NCBI GenBank assembly: GCA_029204225.1
Contig: CM055095.1
Location: 55,393,612 to 55,457,611, forward strand
From: Diphasiastrum complanatum
Taxonomy: Eukaryota > Streptophyta > Lycopodiopsida > Lycopodiales > Lycopodiaceae
Length of the DNA stretch: 64,000 nucleotides
Direction: 5' to 3'
Within the stretch, counting starts at the first letter, position 1. Each line of letters opens with the position of its first letter. A program made the position numbers and the translations under genes. The notes under the pieces were generated by a model that saw only the letters and a list, made by a program, of their open reading frames with translations, was not told where the DNA came from and searched no databases. Of this stretch, positions 23,875 to 34,643 are shown in pieces.

Positions 23875-24275
23875 GATTCTCGAAAAGGTAGGTTGAGAGA
23901 TTCTTGAAGGATACTAGAAAGTTTCTAGAATGTTTCGCGAAACATTCTTGATAGATTCTAGAAAATGATATAGAACTTCACGAAAGATTCTCGAAAATGT
24001 TAAGCGTCTTCCTAGAAAAATTCTCCAAAAACTGGAGAAAGAAAAAAATACTAGAAAGGTTCTAGAAAAATTCTCGAAAGAAAAAAAAATGACAAGTTTC
24101 AGTTCACAGTTGAGTGTCGCGAAAGTTTCTCGAAAAGTTCTCAAAAATACTTTGAAAAATCACTTAAAGGATTTGAGAGAAAACAAGAAAATTTCTCGAA
24201 AAATTCACGAAACAGTTTGAACAAATGTTGAACAGTGGTAGAAAAGTTCTAGAAAATTTCTAGAAAATCTTCTAG
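23875..24275. promoter_or_regulatory. Array of TTCnnGAA dimers (heat-shock-element-like)
   Basis: About 16 copies of the palindromic unit TTCnnGAA (TTCTAGAA, TTCTCGAA, TTCACGAA, TTCGCGAA, TTCTTGAA) occur in about 400 bp of A-rich spacer between the integrase end and ORF-A. Heat-shock factors bind alternating nGAAn blocks. Here most dimers are separated by one base more than a perfect trimer would need, so the match to a canonical element is partial. The location, about 350-750 bp upstream of the ORF-A start, would suit an internal promoter. A degenerate tandem repeat built on TTCTAGAA is the alternative. Confidence 0.5.
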
Positions 24276-24399
24276 AAAAGAAGAAAAAAAAAGTCACGAA
24301 CATTATCAAAAAAGATAGAGAAAAATTTGCGATTGATTCCAAAAAAATACTAGAAAATAATAAGAATAAAAATAAATAAATAAATTCTGGTCAAAGGTA

Positions 24400-26690
24400 G
24401 TATTTTTTTAGTCTAGATCCATTAATACGTGTAGGTAACAGTTCCCCTTCAAGTGATTGAAGTTGCACAGAACCATTGTCAAACACCTCTATGACTTTAA
24501 AAGTCCAAGCCATCGCAATTGGAGTTTTCCTGGGAACTTTTGATGGCGACTGTCATATATGAGCGCATAATCATCAGCTTTAAGATCACATTTTTTTATA
24601 TGACTATCATATTTCTTCTTTCTTTGTTCCTAGATTTCCTTCGTTAATTTTTGTGAAGACTCACGAGCTTCAACTAGTTCTTCAATATTAGTCAACCTTT
24701 CATTTATACATTCTGCATTTGTTCGTTGAGCTTGGATACGAAAAGTTTTGGCCTCAAATTCAATTGGCAGAATAGGATGCATACCATATGTTAGAAAATA
24801 TGGTGTCTGTTTCGTTGTGATTTTCTCTGTATTACGATAAGCCCAAAGAACTAACGGTAGTTTCTGATCCCAATCCGTTGCGTGTGCAATAGTAATTTTA
24901 GTCAGGATCTTACATAGAATTCCATTAGCTCTTTCTGCCAACCCGTTTGCTTTTGGATTTAATGGTGTAGTTTTTTTGTGTTTGATGAGGAAATAAGCTG
25001 TCAGGAATCGTATAGTGTCATTTAAAAAATGTGTACCTCGGTCACTTACTAGTTCGAGTGGACAACCATATCTGGTGATAATACTTTTTAATAAGAACGT
25101 CGCAACAGTTGTTGCATCATTTCTTTTTGTCGCCTCTGCTTCCACGTTCTTTTAGCATAATCCGTTGCAACTAGAATATATCAACATTTTGTATGTCGGG
25201 TAACAAGTTTAATTGGTCCGACAAAGTCACTCCCCCACTTCTTGAATGGTCCAAGAGGAAGGATTGGTGTCAACGGCCAATTCATTGATTTTGTAGGCTT
25301 ACCAGATCTTTGGCATGGATCACATGAACGAATAAAGTTTGATACATCCTTGAACATTGTTGGCCACCAATACTTGGCAGTCAATAACTTATTAATTGTG
25401 TTCTTCAAAGAAAAATGTCCACCAGCATCTTCTGAGTGTAAGGCTTTAACAACCTTTTTAATGTCTTCGGATTCAAGACATCTTTGAAGCTAATGATCTA
25501 CACCAAGCTTGTACAGAACATTGTTAATAATTGTGTAAGGTGCTACCCTATATTGAAAAACTGTCTTTTGCTTCAAATCATAACCATCCGGATATATCTG
25601 ATCCTTGAGATAAGTAATGATATCAGAATATAGCAAATTTGTAGATGAAATCTCGAATAAATGTTCGTCTGGAAAATCATCATTGATAGGATCTTCAAAT
25701 TTTCCTGTTGAGTTGCGATAGATAATCAGCATTTGTATGATACTTTCCTTGACGAAGCTCTACTTGATAAGTGAATTCTTGCAGAAGTAGAACCCATCGA
25801 GCAATTCATCCTAATAGATCTGGTTTATTTACAAGACACTTAAGAGCATAATGATCTTCATGAAAAATAAATGCATATCCCAGCAAATAATGTCGAAATT
25901 TTTTAACAGTGAAAATCATGCCAAGTGCTTCCCTTTCTATAGCCGAATATTTTTTCTTTGATGCACTGAGCTGTCGACTCGCATAGTAGATGGGATGATC
26001 CTTCTTCTGGTCATCCTTCTAGCTTAGACAGACACCAATAGCAAATGCAGAAACATCCACATAACTGTGAAATAGAATAGCCCAGTTGGGTGATCTTAGA
26101 AGAGGAGCATTGATGAACCTTTGCTTAAGATCTTCAAATGCTTTCTGTTGTTCATTCGTCCACAAGTATTCCACTTGTTTCTTCAGTAGATGTGTAAGAG
26201 AGGCAGCAATAGAAGCATGATTTTGAATAAATCTCCTGTAATAGCCAACATGTCCTAAGAAAGCTCTTAGTTCACGCAAATTGGTTGGTATCAGAAGGTT
26301 CTTTATAAGATCGACTTTATCTTTGTCGACTTCTATTCCTCCGTTAGATATTTTATGTCCGAGCAATATTCCTTCTTTCATACCAAAAAAACATTTCTCT
26401 AGATGAGGAGATAAACAAGTATCTCAACACCATTGCAATGTTAATTTCAGCTTCTACAGGTGTGTCTTTATATCACTGTACACACATAAATCATCAATAA
26501 ATATTTCGAGAAAAGTTCTCAGGAAGGTAGTGAAAATTATCATCATGATTTGCTGAAAAGTTGCTGGAGCGTTACAAAGACCAAAGGGCATTTTGTTGTA
26601 GGCATAAGTGCCCCAATCCGTCATGAATGTGGTCTTTGAGTGATCCTCCTTTCGCACTCCCACCTGATTATATCCAGAAGATATTTTACT
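24400..26690 (-). pseudogene. pol of the 16.6-kb gypsy element: RT, RNase H, integrase
   Basis: From right to left: RT from GYNQV at about 26685, with KTTFMTDWGTYAYNKMPFG and the catalytic box FIDDLCVYS (26663-26454); thumb and connection (LRELRAFLGHVGYYRRFI, 26381-26019); RNase H with ASRQLSASKKKYSAIEREAL and HTNADYLS (about 26010-25740); a linker (25732-25490); zinc-binding end YWWPTMFKDVSNFIRSCDPC; integrase core GSDFVGP, LELVSDRGTHFLND, NGLAERANGIL (25300-24900), so the D, D and E positions are all visible; and a C-terminal tail (GKLQLRWLG) ending near 24420, without chromodomain. Stops and frameshifts separate the blocks. The RT N-terminal half is missing at the junction with the inserted copia. 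Confidence 0.9.
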
Positions 26691-28188
26691 TCAATATGTT
26701 TTGTCCTTGCGTGAAAGATTGGATTTTTAGCCAATTGTATTCCACTTTGACTGTCACAGAAAATAACAGTGGGATTTACCTGCTTCATGCCAATCTCACA
26801 TAACAACTTACGTAGCCAAACAACTTCCTAGGTAGCAGAACTCAACGCTTTATATTCGGCTTCTGTGGAAGAAAGAGAAATAGTACCTTGCTTCTTGCTA
26901 GACCATGAAAAACAACCGCTACCATCATCTATACTTTCTGCCCAGTCAGCGTCAACATAACCTTGCAACTTAGGTAAAACACTTTGTCTTTTGTAGATTA
27001 GACCAAGGTTTGATGTACCTTTCACATACCTCAAAATCCTTTTTGCAGCTTTCCAATGGTCCATAGTGGGTGATGACATGATTGGCTATTCAAACTTACA
27101 GCATAGCAGATATCAGGACATGTAGTCATAAGATATATTAAACTTCCAACTAGCTGACGAAATAGTGTAGCATCAACATGTGCACTATCATCAATACGAG
27201 ATAATTTCTTACCAGCTTCTCAAGGGGTGATGGAAGGTTTGCACTCTGTCATGTGAAATCTCTCCAATATCTCGCCTACATACTTGTTTTGACATAACCT
27301 GATATCACTGCTAGTTTGCCATACTTGGACACCCAAGCAATAGTGCATAAGATCTAAATCTGTCATTGCAAATTGCTTGCATAAGTTGGCTTTGATAGAA
27401 CGAGTGAGGTTCTCATCATTACTAATGATAATGATATCATCAACGTAAAGTACAATCAAGGCAATGTTGTCATCATTTATAAGAACATAAAGGTTTGGAT
27501 TTGAATTTGTTCTTACAAACCCATGAGAAAGAAAGTAATTGTCAATGCATCCATACCATGCGCGTGGCGCTTGCTTAAGGCCATAAAGTGCCTTCACATC
27601 CATTTGATGGACCTTCCACCCATAATGAGATGCTAAGGCAATGATAAGGCATAGCGTAGTCCACTTAGCCACTGGAGCAAATGTCTCTTCATAGTCAATT
27701 CCTTTGCTTTGCTCATAACCCTTCACTACTAGGCGTGCCTTATACTTTGCTATTGTGCCATCCGCATGAAACTTTGTTCTAAACACCCATTGGTTGTCAA
27801 CGGATTTCTTTCCAAGTGGTAGATCAACCAACTCCCATGTATCATGTCTATGGATGGATTCTATCTCTTCTTCCATTGCCCTTTGCCACTCTTTTTGATT
27901 TTTTGCCTCATCAAAGGTTGATGGCTCTCAACACTTCAAAATGTCAGTCATTAGGGCATAGTTCACATGATAACGATCAGGAGACTTCCTTTCCCATGTT
28001 GATCTTCTCACTTCACTTTGTGTGCTAGATCCTGTTTGATTGAGCTTTGCGTCCTTCATGATCTTTTCATACCATTTTGGTATCTTAGATTCAGGTGATA
28101 CACTACGTGGAGAGTATGTATCCCAAGGAGTGTCCAAGTAATGTCTCTTACTTCCAACCGGTTTCTTCTTTATTGCTCCTATTGGCAA
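26690..28188 (-). pseudogene. Copia RT-RNase H with an internal RT deletion
   Basis: Linker (28188-27928), RT (27876-27220) and RNase H (27079-26690). RT motifs include WVFRTKFHADGTIAKYKARL, YEETFAPVAK, the catalytic VLYVDDIIII and MHYCLGVQVW. The segment that normally lies between MDVK and ALYGLKQAPRAW, including the AFLNG motif, is absent without loss of frame: about 45 residues by comparison with copia RTs in general. RNase H shows HWKAAKRILRYVKGTSNLG, YVDADWAES and SLSSTEAEYKAL. A few stops are present. Confidence 0.88.
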
Positions 28189-28239
28189 GTACCTCCCCCT
28201 AGGCTCTTGAATAGATGGTGTTCTTTCATACTCTCCCTC

Positions 28240-29266
28240 TCAACTCTCGTCTTCACATGCATCATTTTGTGGAGCATCTTCTTCCTCCAAAATTGTGGGA
28301 AGTCTCTTGATGCTTTCACCACTTGCATGGTCTTCATCTTCATACCTATGTGTTTCATCAAAGATCACATCTTTGCTAATGTGAATCTTGTTCATTATAG
28401 GATCAAAACACTTGTAAGCTTTTGTTCTTTCATTATAACCGACGAAGATACACTTGATTGCTTTGGCATAAAGTTTCTTTCGCTCCTCCTTTGGCACATG
28501 TACATAGGCCTTACATCCAATGACACGAAACTTGTCGATTTTTGGCTTTATTCCAGTAAATGCTTCTTCAAGAGTCACATTTGGAACCACAACTATAGGG
28601 CTTCTGTTTTGCAAGAACGTTGCCGCACTGCACGCTTCCGACCAAAGTGAATCGGTCAAGCCCATTTTCTTCATCATGGAGCGTGCACTCTCCATAAAAG
28701 TTCTGTTTTTTCTTTCAGCTACACCTTTACTATGCGACGTGTGTGACTGTGTGAATTGTCTTTTAATGCCGTGTTCTTTGCAAAAGTCTTCAAAATCATC
28801 AGATTTGTATTCGCTCCCTCTATCAGATCTTAGCACTTTGATGCATGCATCCAGTTGGTTCTCTACCAAAGTCTTGAACTCCTTGAAGCGAGCAAAAGCA
28901 TCAGATTTCTTCTTCAAGAAATAAATCCATGTCCTCCTAGAGTAATCATCTATGAAAGTCATAAAATAATATGCTTTCCCCAACGACATGGTCTTCATTG
29001 GGCCGCACAGGTCGCTGTGAGTTCTAGCGGTTTCTTAGCTCTTGCAGCTCCACCTTTCTTGAATGTCTCTCTGTGATGCTTTCCACCAATCTCAAGCTCC
29101 CATAGTTCAAATGACCAAGTCTTTTGTGCCACAACTCGGATTGAGATGCTATTGAGATAGCCAAACCATATTCACCTGGTTTTGCAGCATCCAATTTATA
29201 AAACCCACAGTTACTATCTCTATAACCCTTTGCCACCACTTTGTGGTTGTGGTTCGTATCCTTCAT
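28240..29266 (-). pseudogene. Copia GAG-pre-integrase and integrase core
   Basis: 29266-29024 holds the pre-integrase domain (SELWHKRLGHLNYGSLRL). The zinc-binding CxxC segment after it is degraded, with a stop near 29030. 28998-28240 is a clean 252-codon integrase core: FMTFIDDYSRRTWIYFL (second acidic residue context), LRSDRGSEYKSDDF, SKGVAERKNRTFME and the C-terminal CIFVGYNERTKAYKCFDP. Confidence 0.88.
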
Positions 29267-29302
29267 AAGGCATCCATCCTTGGCAAATTCAACTTTAAGA
29301 TG

Positions 29303-30445
29303 TTAATTTGCCATTACACCAACAGAAAGCAAACTCTTTTTGAGTCCAGGAACATAAAGTCCATTAGGGATGTTTTTAATTTTGCCATCAGGAAACTGCA
29401 CAGGTACATTGCCCACACCCTGTATCTGGCATTCTTCTCCATTGGCTTGAGTGACCTTATCCCCATCATGGATTGGTGAGAATTTTTCAAACCAATCACG
29501 TTTCTCGGTCATATGCCTTGTGGCTCCTGAGTCTATGAACCATCTGGCACCATCATCAACTTGGGATGCCAATGCCGATGAAAAGACACTTGTCTCGTCA
29601 TCTTCTTCTTCATCTTCGGCAATGTTTCCTTGTTGAGTCACTTTTCTCGCCTTTATGTCTGCTTTTTTCTTATAACACTCGCGTGCCCAATGACCCGGTT
29701 TGTGGCAATAGTAACATTTGCCTTTCTTCTTCTTTTTCCCTTTTGATGACGACTCTCCTTCGTCATCATCATCCTTGGATTTCTTAGGAACCCTTTTCCA
29801 TCCTTTCTGCTTGCCTTTAGCAAGCAAGGCTTGATCCTCCTGTGGGGTTTGCCTTGACTTCACCACTTCGCGACGCTGCTCTTCTTGCAACATGATTTCG
29901 TGGAAGTCTTCAAAAGTAGACAACCTCTCCCTCGAAGCAATGCCGCTCACAAACATATGTAGCCCTTTCGAGACACTGCTCATTGTGGTATGTACCAATT
30001 CAATATCTCTGATTGGTTCTCCAATCGCCACAAGTTGATCTCTCAGCTCCTTTATCCTGGTGAAGAAAGATCCCGCTGATTCACTTTCTTCTATCCTTAC
30101 TGTGTTCAATCTCGGCTTCAAGAACATGGCTCGAACTGGATTGCAAGTTTGAAATTGCATTCTAAGAGCTTCCCAAGCTCCCCTAGTCATCGTGGCATCA
30201 CTTATATGAGTGATCGCATGGTCTTTCACTGAAAGATTGATCAAGGACAATGCTCTCTATGCCTTTTTATCAAAGGCCCTTATGTCACCTGGAGTGGTAT
30301 TTGTCCAGACTTCAATACCTGCCACGATTTCCCACAACTCTTTCTCCATCAAAATGCTCTTCATTTTGAATTTCCAGATGTTGTAGTTAGAAGCCCCATC
30401 AAGTTTGCTTGCATTGCTTAAAATTGCCTCATTGATGTTTGCCAT
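29303..30445 (-). pseudogene. Copia gag and protease
   Basis: Starts with MANINEAILSNASKLDG at 30445. A stop at 30257 interrupts gag, and a 315-codon frame then continues with the UBN2-type capsid region (WEALRMQFQTCNPVRAMFLK, GSFFTRIKELRDQL), a Lys/Asp-rich stretch, a CCHC zinc knuckle (CYYCHKPGHWAREC) and the protease active site WFIDSGATRHMT. The aspartate of DSG is intact. It ends at a stop near 29303, before the pre-integrase domain. Confidence 0.9.
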
Positions 30446-31691
30446 CTCCGAACTGCTTGAAACTTCACCTGCAGGCTATAAAGTGTATGCTGGAGCCAAC
30501 CGTGATGTCAGAAATCGATAATAATGACCTGCAATTTTTAGCTTACCAGGCCACCCGCCACTCTTTCGCCAAATTGAAAGCCAAACTGGCGTCGTTTTCC
30601 AATATGCTTCTCGTCACCAACTCCCAGCTTCCTGCCCAGTGGAATGGTGAAATCACTTCTATCGCACTTTGAACACTTTCTCCATGGCAATCACTCTGTT
30701 TTGGTGTACCGTACTTGCAGGTACAGTCAGGGTGCCCTTCATTTGGAGGCTATAGCCTTTCGTTTGGCCAAAATAGGCTAAAGGAGGTGAAAATAAGGGC
30801 AATTTGGGTTTTTGAACTATTTCTTCAGTGTGAAGAAACTTCACCCTTCAAAAACTTCGGACCCAACAATTTTTTCAGTTTGAATATTTTTAATGAAGTT
30901 GCAATGCACTTTGCACTTCAGACCCCTTCAGACTTTTTTCACTTCAATCCAATGGATCCTTTGGATCCAACGACCCACCTGTCGTGAAATAACAATCGTC
31001 GATCTGTGTGAATCGAAATCGGACGGCCGTCCATGCTTTTGTGCATTGATCAAAGGCCTTCGAAGCACTGAGCACTTCGGGCCGCTAGCTGGCAAACTAG
31101 ATTGGGCGCGCGAGAGTTTCCGCAACCTCTCCTCCTCTTCTCTCTCTACGATGGACTTCTTCTCTCTCTTCACAGGCTATGGCTGCTCCCTGTGGATCGA
31201 ACTAGCTGCCTTCCTCCTCCACGGCCAGTCGCGGCCTCCCTACTGCTGAATTGCACTACCAAGGTGCCCATTCACAGCAACTCATAGTCTGAAAATGACC
31301 TCCTACAAGGAGATATCCCAGATTTTGTACCTTGAAACCCTAGCAACTCTGAAGAGAAAAATATATTGGGCTTTACTCAGGCTTTCCCTTGCAGCTCCTA
31401 ACTGGCTGAGGTCGCCCTACTGTAGGCTATCTTCTGCTCTAGACCACTCTTCAAACGATATTTAATTGGATTCAAACCAATCGCAAACGCCAAGAAACCC
31501 TCCAGAAGAATCATTCAACTTCAAACTTTGCTTGCTTTCTGATTCAACCAACAATTCCCTGTCTCTAAATCCTTTTTACAGTTTTGAGCCGTTCCACGAA
31601 TCTCCATAGACTCGGTTTTGTGCTTCCTAGCCATCAAACCGTCGTGAATTCGCAGCCCTCTGTTCTTGTCCGGTGATTCAAGCCACCAAGG
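30446..31691 (-). other. Long untranslated leader of the nested copia
   Basis: 1.25 kb between the PBS and the gag start, much longer than the roughly 100 bp common in copia elements. ORFs on either strand (for example 30893-31249) show no known domain. The segment may contain captured or inserted sequence, but its origin is not visible here. Confidence 0.4.
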
Positions 31692-31703
31692 GCTCTGATA
31701 CCA
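31692..31703 (-). other. Primer binding site of the nested copia (tRNA-Met type)
   Basis: The minus strand reads TGGTATCAGAGC, the standard plant initiator-tRNA-Met complementary site, directly adjacent to the LTR end at 31704. Confidence 0.9.
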
Positions 31704-31952
31704 AGTTAAGAAAACACAATTGAAAATACCCGACCGGATCAATCACCACAGCACAACGTCAAGTGCAACAAGAACACAGAATTGCTCTCCTCAAACTGTA
31801 TATTCAACTAACTCGTAAGTACAAAGATAAGTTACTTAAAAACACTCAAAGGGCTCGTAAAAGAAAGATGGCCCAATAACTCTAGAACTAAGCACACGTG
31901 GTGCCGTCGAAATAAGAAAGCACTGTATAAGTCGATCATTGCTATTTTAACT
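31704..31952 (-). repeat. 5' LTR of the nested copia
   Basis: About 249 bp between the PBS and the point where the gypsy protease frame is interrupted. Its ends form an inverted AGTTAA...TTAACT, so the usual TG and CA termini appear mutated by one base at each end. There is no second copy to confirm the limits. Confidence 0.6.
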
Positions 31953-32756
31953 ATCGTTGTAGGCATCGAAGAATTCTTCGCCATCAGCATTCTCATAACA
32001 TTCAAAGTACTGCAATTCGATATCAGATTTATAGGAAAAAATATTCAAGGCATACGAAGATTCTTCTGATGTAAATCTGGTGTTGGACAAAGGAGCTTCA
32101 CCTTCATATCTGTCACGACTCCAGGTTATGATTTGTTCTGCTCTCTTACCTCGATTATTGGTCTCACCAGTCTGAAATCTTAGCTCTCTGGATTTCCAAT
32201 GTACACTAGCATTTGATTGATAAAGCCAAGGTCGTTCAATCAGCACAGAATAGGATGACAAACCGAGTGGTTTGATAACAATGAAATTCATGGTGAATGG
32301 CTTGGCTTGAATGTAGACAGTGACATCCTTCAGCTCACCAACAGGTTTTCGTCGTGTCGAATCAGCTAACTTGATGTTTCGTTGTGTTGGTTGAATGTCA
32401 GTCAGCCCCAGAGCATGAGCTGTGTCTTCTGTTATTATATTCACACTAGAACCAGAGTAAATTGGCACTTTTTCGATCAGGCATCCTGCAATAGTAACAT
32501 CAATTTCAGGTGCACCGAGATCACCTAAATCAATGGACAAAACACCAGCATCTGGCAGAGAAATTTTCTTCTTCTTCTTAGGCACAAAAAGGCCTTTCAG
32601 CTGCTTTCAGTAATAAGTGTTATCTGCCAACAGCTGTTCAAAAGTAATGTTTGGTCGAAGAGATCCGATATCAGTTACGATGTCATATTCTTTTGTCTTT
32701 GATTTTGAGGTTGGTTTATCAATAACAGCACTAGACAATTTCGTCTTCGCGATTTC
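31947..32756 (-). pseudogene. Protease region of the 16.6-kb gypsy element
   Basis: A 212-codon frame (32585-31947) with a retroviral-type aspartic protease fold: DVTIAGCLIEKVPIYSGSSVNIITEDT, here quoted by its key residues, then SSYSVLIERPWLY. The catalytic aspartate of the D-S/T-G motif is replaced by tyrosine (YSGSS), so this copy is inactive. The frame ends where the copia LTR begins, which means the last codons are copia LTR sequence. Confidence 0.8.
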
Positions 32757-34561
32757 TTAGTCTTCTTCCTCGAAAGTAACCACCTTCTCTGCAGGGGTAG
32801 TCTTTAGTTCAGCGTTGATGATCTCCTTTGCTTTTGCCGAGATATCTTTTGCAAATAACTTCGCAGCACCACGGTCATAGTCAGGGTCATCCTTGAGATC
32901 TTCTTCAGTCGTGGATTTGTTTGTCATCTTGCTAGAAGATTTCGTCTTCGAGGATTTTCTGCGCTTTGTCAAAGATTTCTGATCAGGTTTCGAGGAGCTT
33001 TTGCTTCTCGTGGTGACTTTAAAAATCTTTTCCACGTCACTTGGCCAGGATTGATCTTCAGTCTTTGTCGATTTTCCTTTAATAACGTCAATTCTCTGTA
33101 CAACAGCATCTGTTGCAGCTTTCGCTTTCGTGTTTGCAGCAGCTGGTGCTACTACAAACTGATATTTGGGTTGTGGCTTCTGCGACTGAGGGCAGTCAGA
33201 ATACTAGTGACCAGGTTCTCTGCAATTCGAGCATAATGGTATGTAACCAATTGGCTTCCGTGGTTGAGGATAGTCAGGACAAAAATGTCCCGGCTCTCCA
33301 CAGTTGTAGCAGTTGCCCAAAATTGGTTTATTCGAGGTTTGAGACTTCGCTGGTCCAACAAATTCAGGAGGATTATGTCTTCTTGGTGCGAATTTGGGTC
33401 TGTCCTGCTGGGCTGATGCTGCAGTACCCTGTACATAGTTAGCAGTCGCATTATTCTGAGAAATAAAAAGTACCTCCTGGGCAGGATCTTCAATGTATTT
33501 TACATTAACAGTGGTGCAGTCTTCTTTGGTGTGTCCAGATATTCCACATTTTGTACACCACATTCCTGAGTTAGAAGAAGACGCCTTTGGTCTTTTATCT
33601 GCAACTTTTGAGATCTGCACTTTTAAGTCATTAAATTTTTTATTAAGGTCAACCAAATTACTTTTTCAAAGCTTTTCCACTTTGGAAGTTGACGACTTAT
33701 CCTCGACAACTTTCGTGTCGTCCTTTCGTTTAGTTCGTCGCTTATTCTTTTTCTCTCCTTTGTCAACATCTGATTCCGATGAATCGCTACTTTCAGATTT
33801 CGAGCTTGAAGAACTACTACTGGAATCTGAATCTGAATCATCATCGCTGTCACTAAAATCAGTCTTAGACTTTCGAGATTTCTTCGTTGATCGCCGCTTT
33901 CGTGCTAATTTCGAAGTCTCAAAATTTTCTGCAATAGGTATAACAACTGCTAAGGAGTTTATGTCCCCTTGTCTGCAGTATCGATCAATCTTTGGTGGTA
34001 GACCAGCCAAAAACCATTCGATTTGCATATCCACGGATATACACCGGTTAGTTTTGCTATGAGGTTTTTAACCTTACGTGTATATTTGCAAAGAGATCCT
34101 TTACTCTTCTTCTGAACATTGTTTAGTCATCCAAGAATTCTAGATTTGTGACCTATCTCTCTAAACTAGTTCAGAAACGCATCTTTCAATAGGTACCAGG
34201 TTCCTACACGGCCTGGTCCTACCTGGCTATACCAGATACGCGCCTGCTTTCTTAGCAGACCAAGAAAAATTTGTAGTTTGTCTACGTCAGTTCCCTCGTT
34301 ATTCGCATTGGCTATTGACTCAAATTGTGAGACATAGCTATCTGCATCATCGGAGCTGGTCCCTTTGAAATAATCATATTTAATTTTAGAGATAGAAGTG
34401 AAGCGTGCAGTAGGACCCTCCATACTGAAGCTAATTAGGAGTTCAAGTAACTGAGCAGTGATTTCGTCTAGATTTTTACGACTAGTACTTTCACACTGTC
34501 TTCGTAAAAACTCCTCTCTAAGCTTCCGGTATCTTTCTAATCTTGATTCTCTATCCGACAT
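32757..34561 (-). pseudogene. gag of the 16.6-kb gypsy element
   Basis: An ATG at 34561 begins MSDRESRLERYRKLREEF and the capsid region (DKLQIFLGLLRKQARIWY), 131 codons to a stop at 34166. The frame then continues with breaks: IEWFLAGLPPKIDRYC at 34034, an Asp/Ser run of about 35 residues (33820-33750), then three zinc knuckles: CTKCGISGHTKEDC intact, CYNCGEPGHF with its last Cys replaced, and CSNCREPGH followed by a stop. A Lys/Ser-rich basic tail (33035-32757) leads to protease. Three knuckles and a long basic tail are unusual for a plant gypsy gag. Confidence 0.85.
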
Positions 34562-34614
34562 ACATTAGAGATGGAAATGGATATGTCAGATTTCTTATAA
34601 CTTTCCTAAACTAT

Positions 34615-34631
34615 CCCTAGCAACAGCGTCA
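34615..34631 (-). other. Primer binding site of the 16.6-kb gypsy (tRNA-Asp type, decayed)
   Basis: Plus-strand CCCTAGCAACAGCGTCA matches 13 of 17 bases of the 3' end of plant tRNA-Asp, which is present unaltered at 37716-37732. All four differences are transitions. It lies 12 bp from the LTR edge. Confidence 0.65.
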
Positions 34632-34643
34632 AAACCTGGTATA

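Larger units (their letters stand above)
26680..31952 (-). mobile_element. Ty1/copia element nested in the gypsy, lacking its 3' end
   Basis: The 5' LTR (31704-31952), tRNA-Met PBS (31692-31703), a 1.25-kb leader, gag, protease, integrase, RT and RNase H follow from right to left. The element stops abruptly in RNase H near 26690, where copia sequence (ARTKHIEVKY) runs straight into gypsy RT (GYNQVGV). No 3' LTR or target duplication is present. The gypsy part between the protease end and the RT middle is also gone, so one deletion probably removed the copia 3' end together with adjacent gypsy sequence. Confidence 0.85.

Noticed and set aside
30893-31287. ORFs in the long copia leader
   Set aside because: No domain, antisense to the element, and overlapping in several frames.
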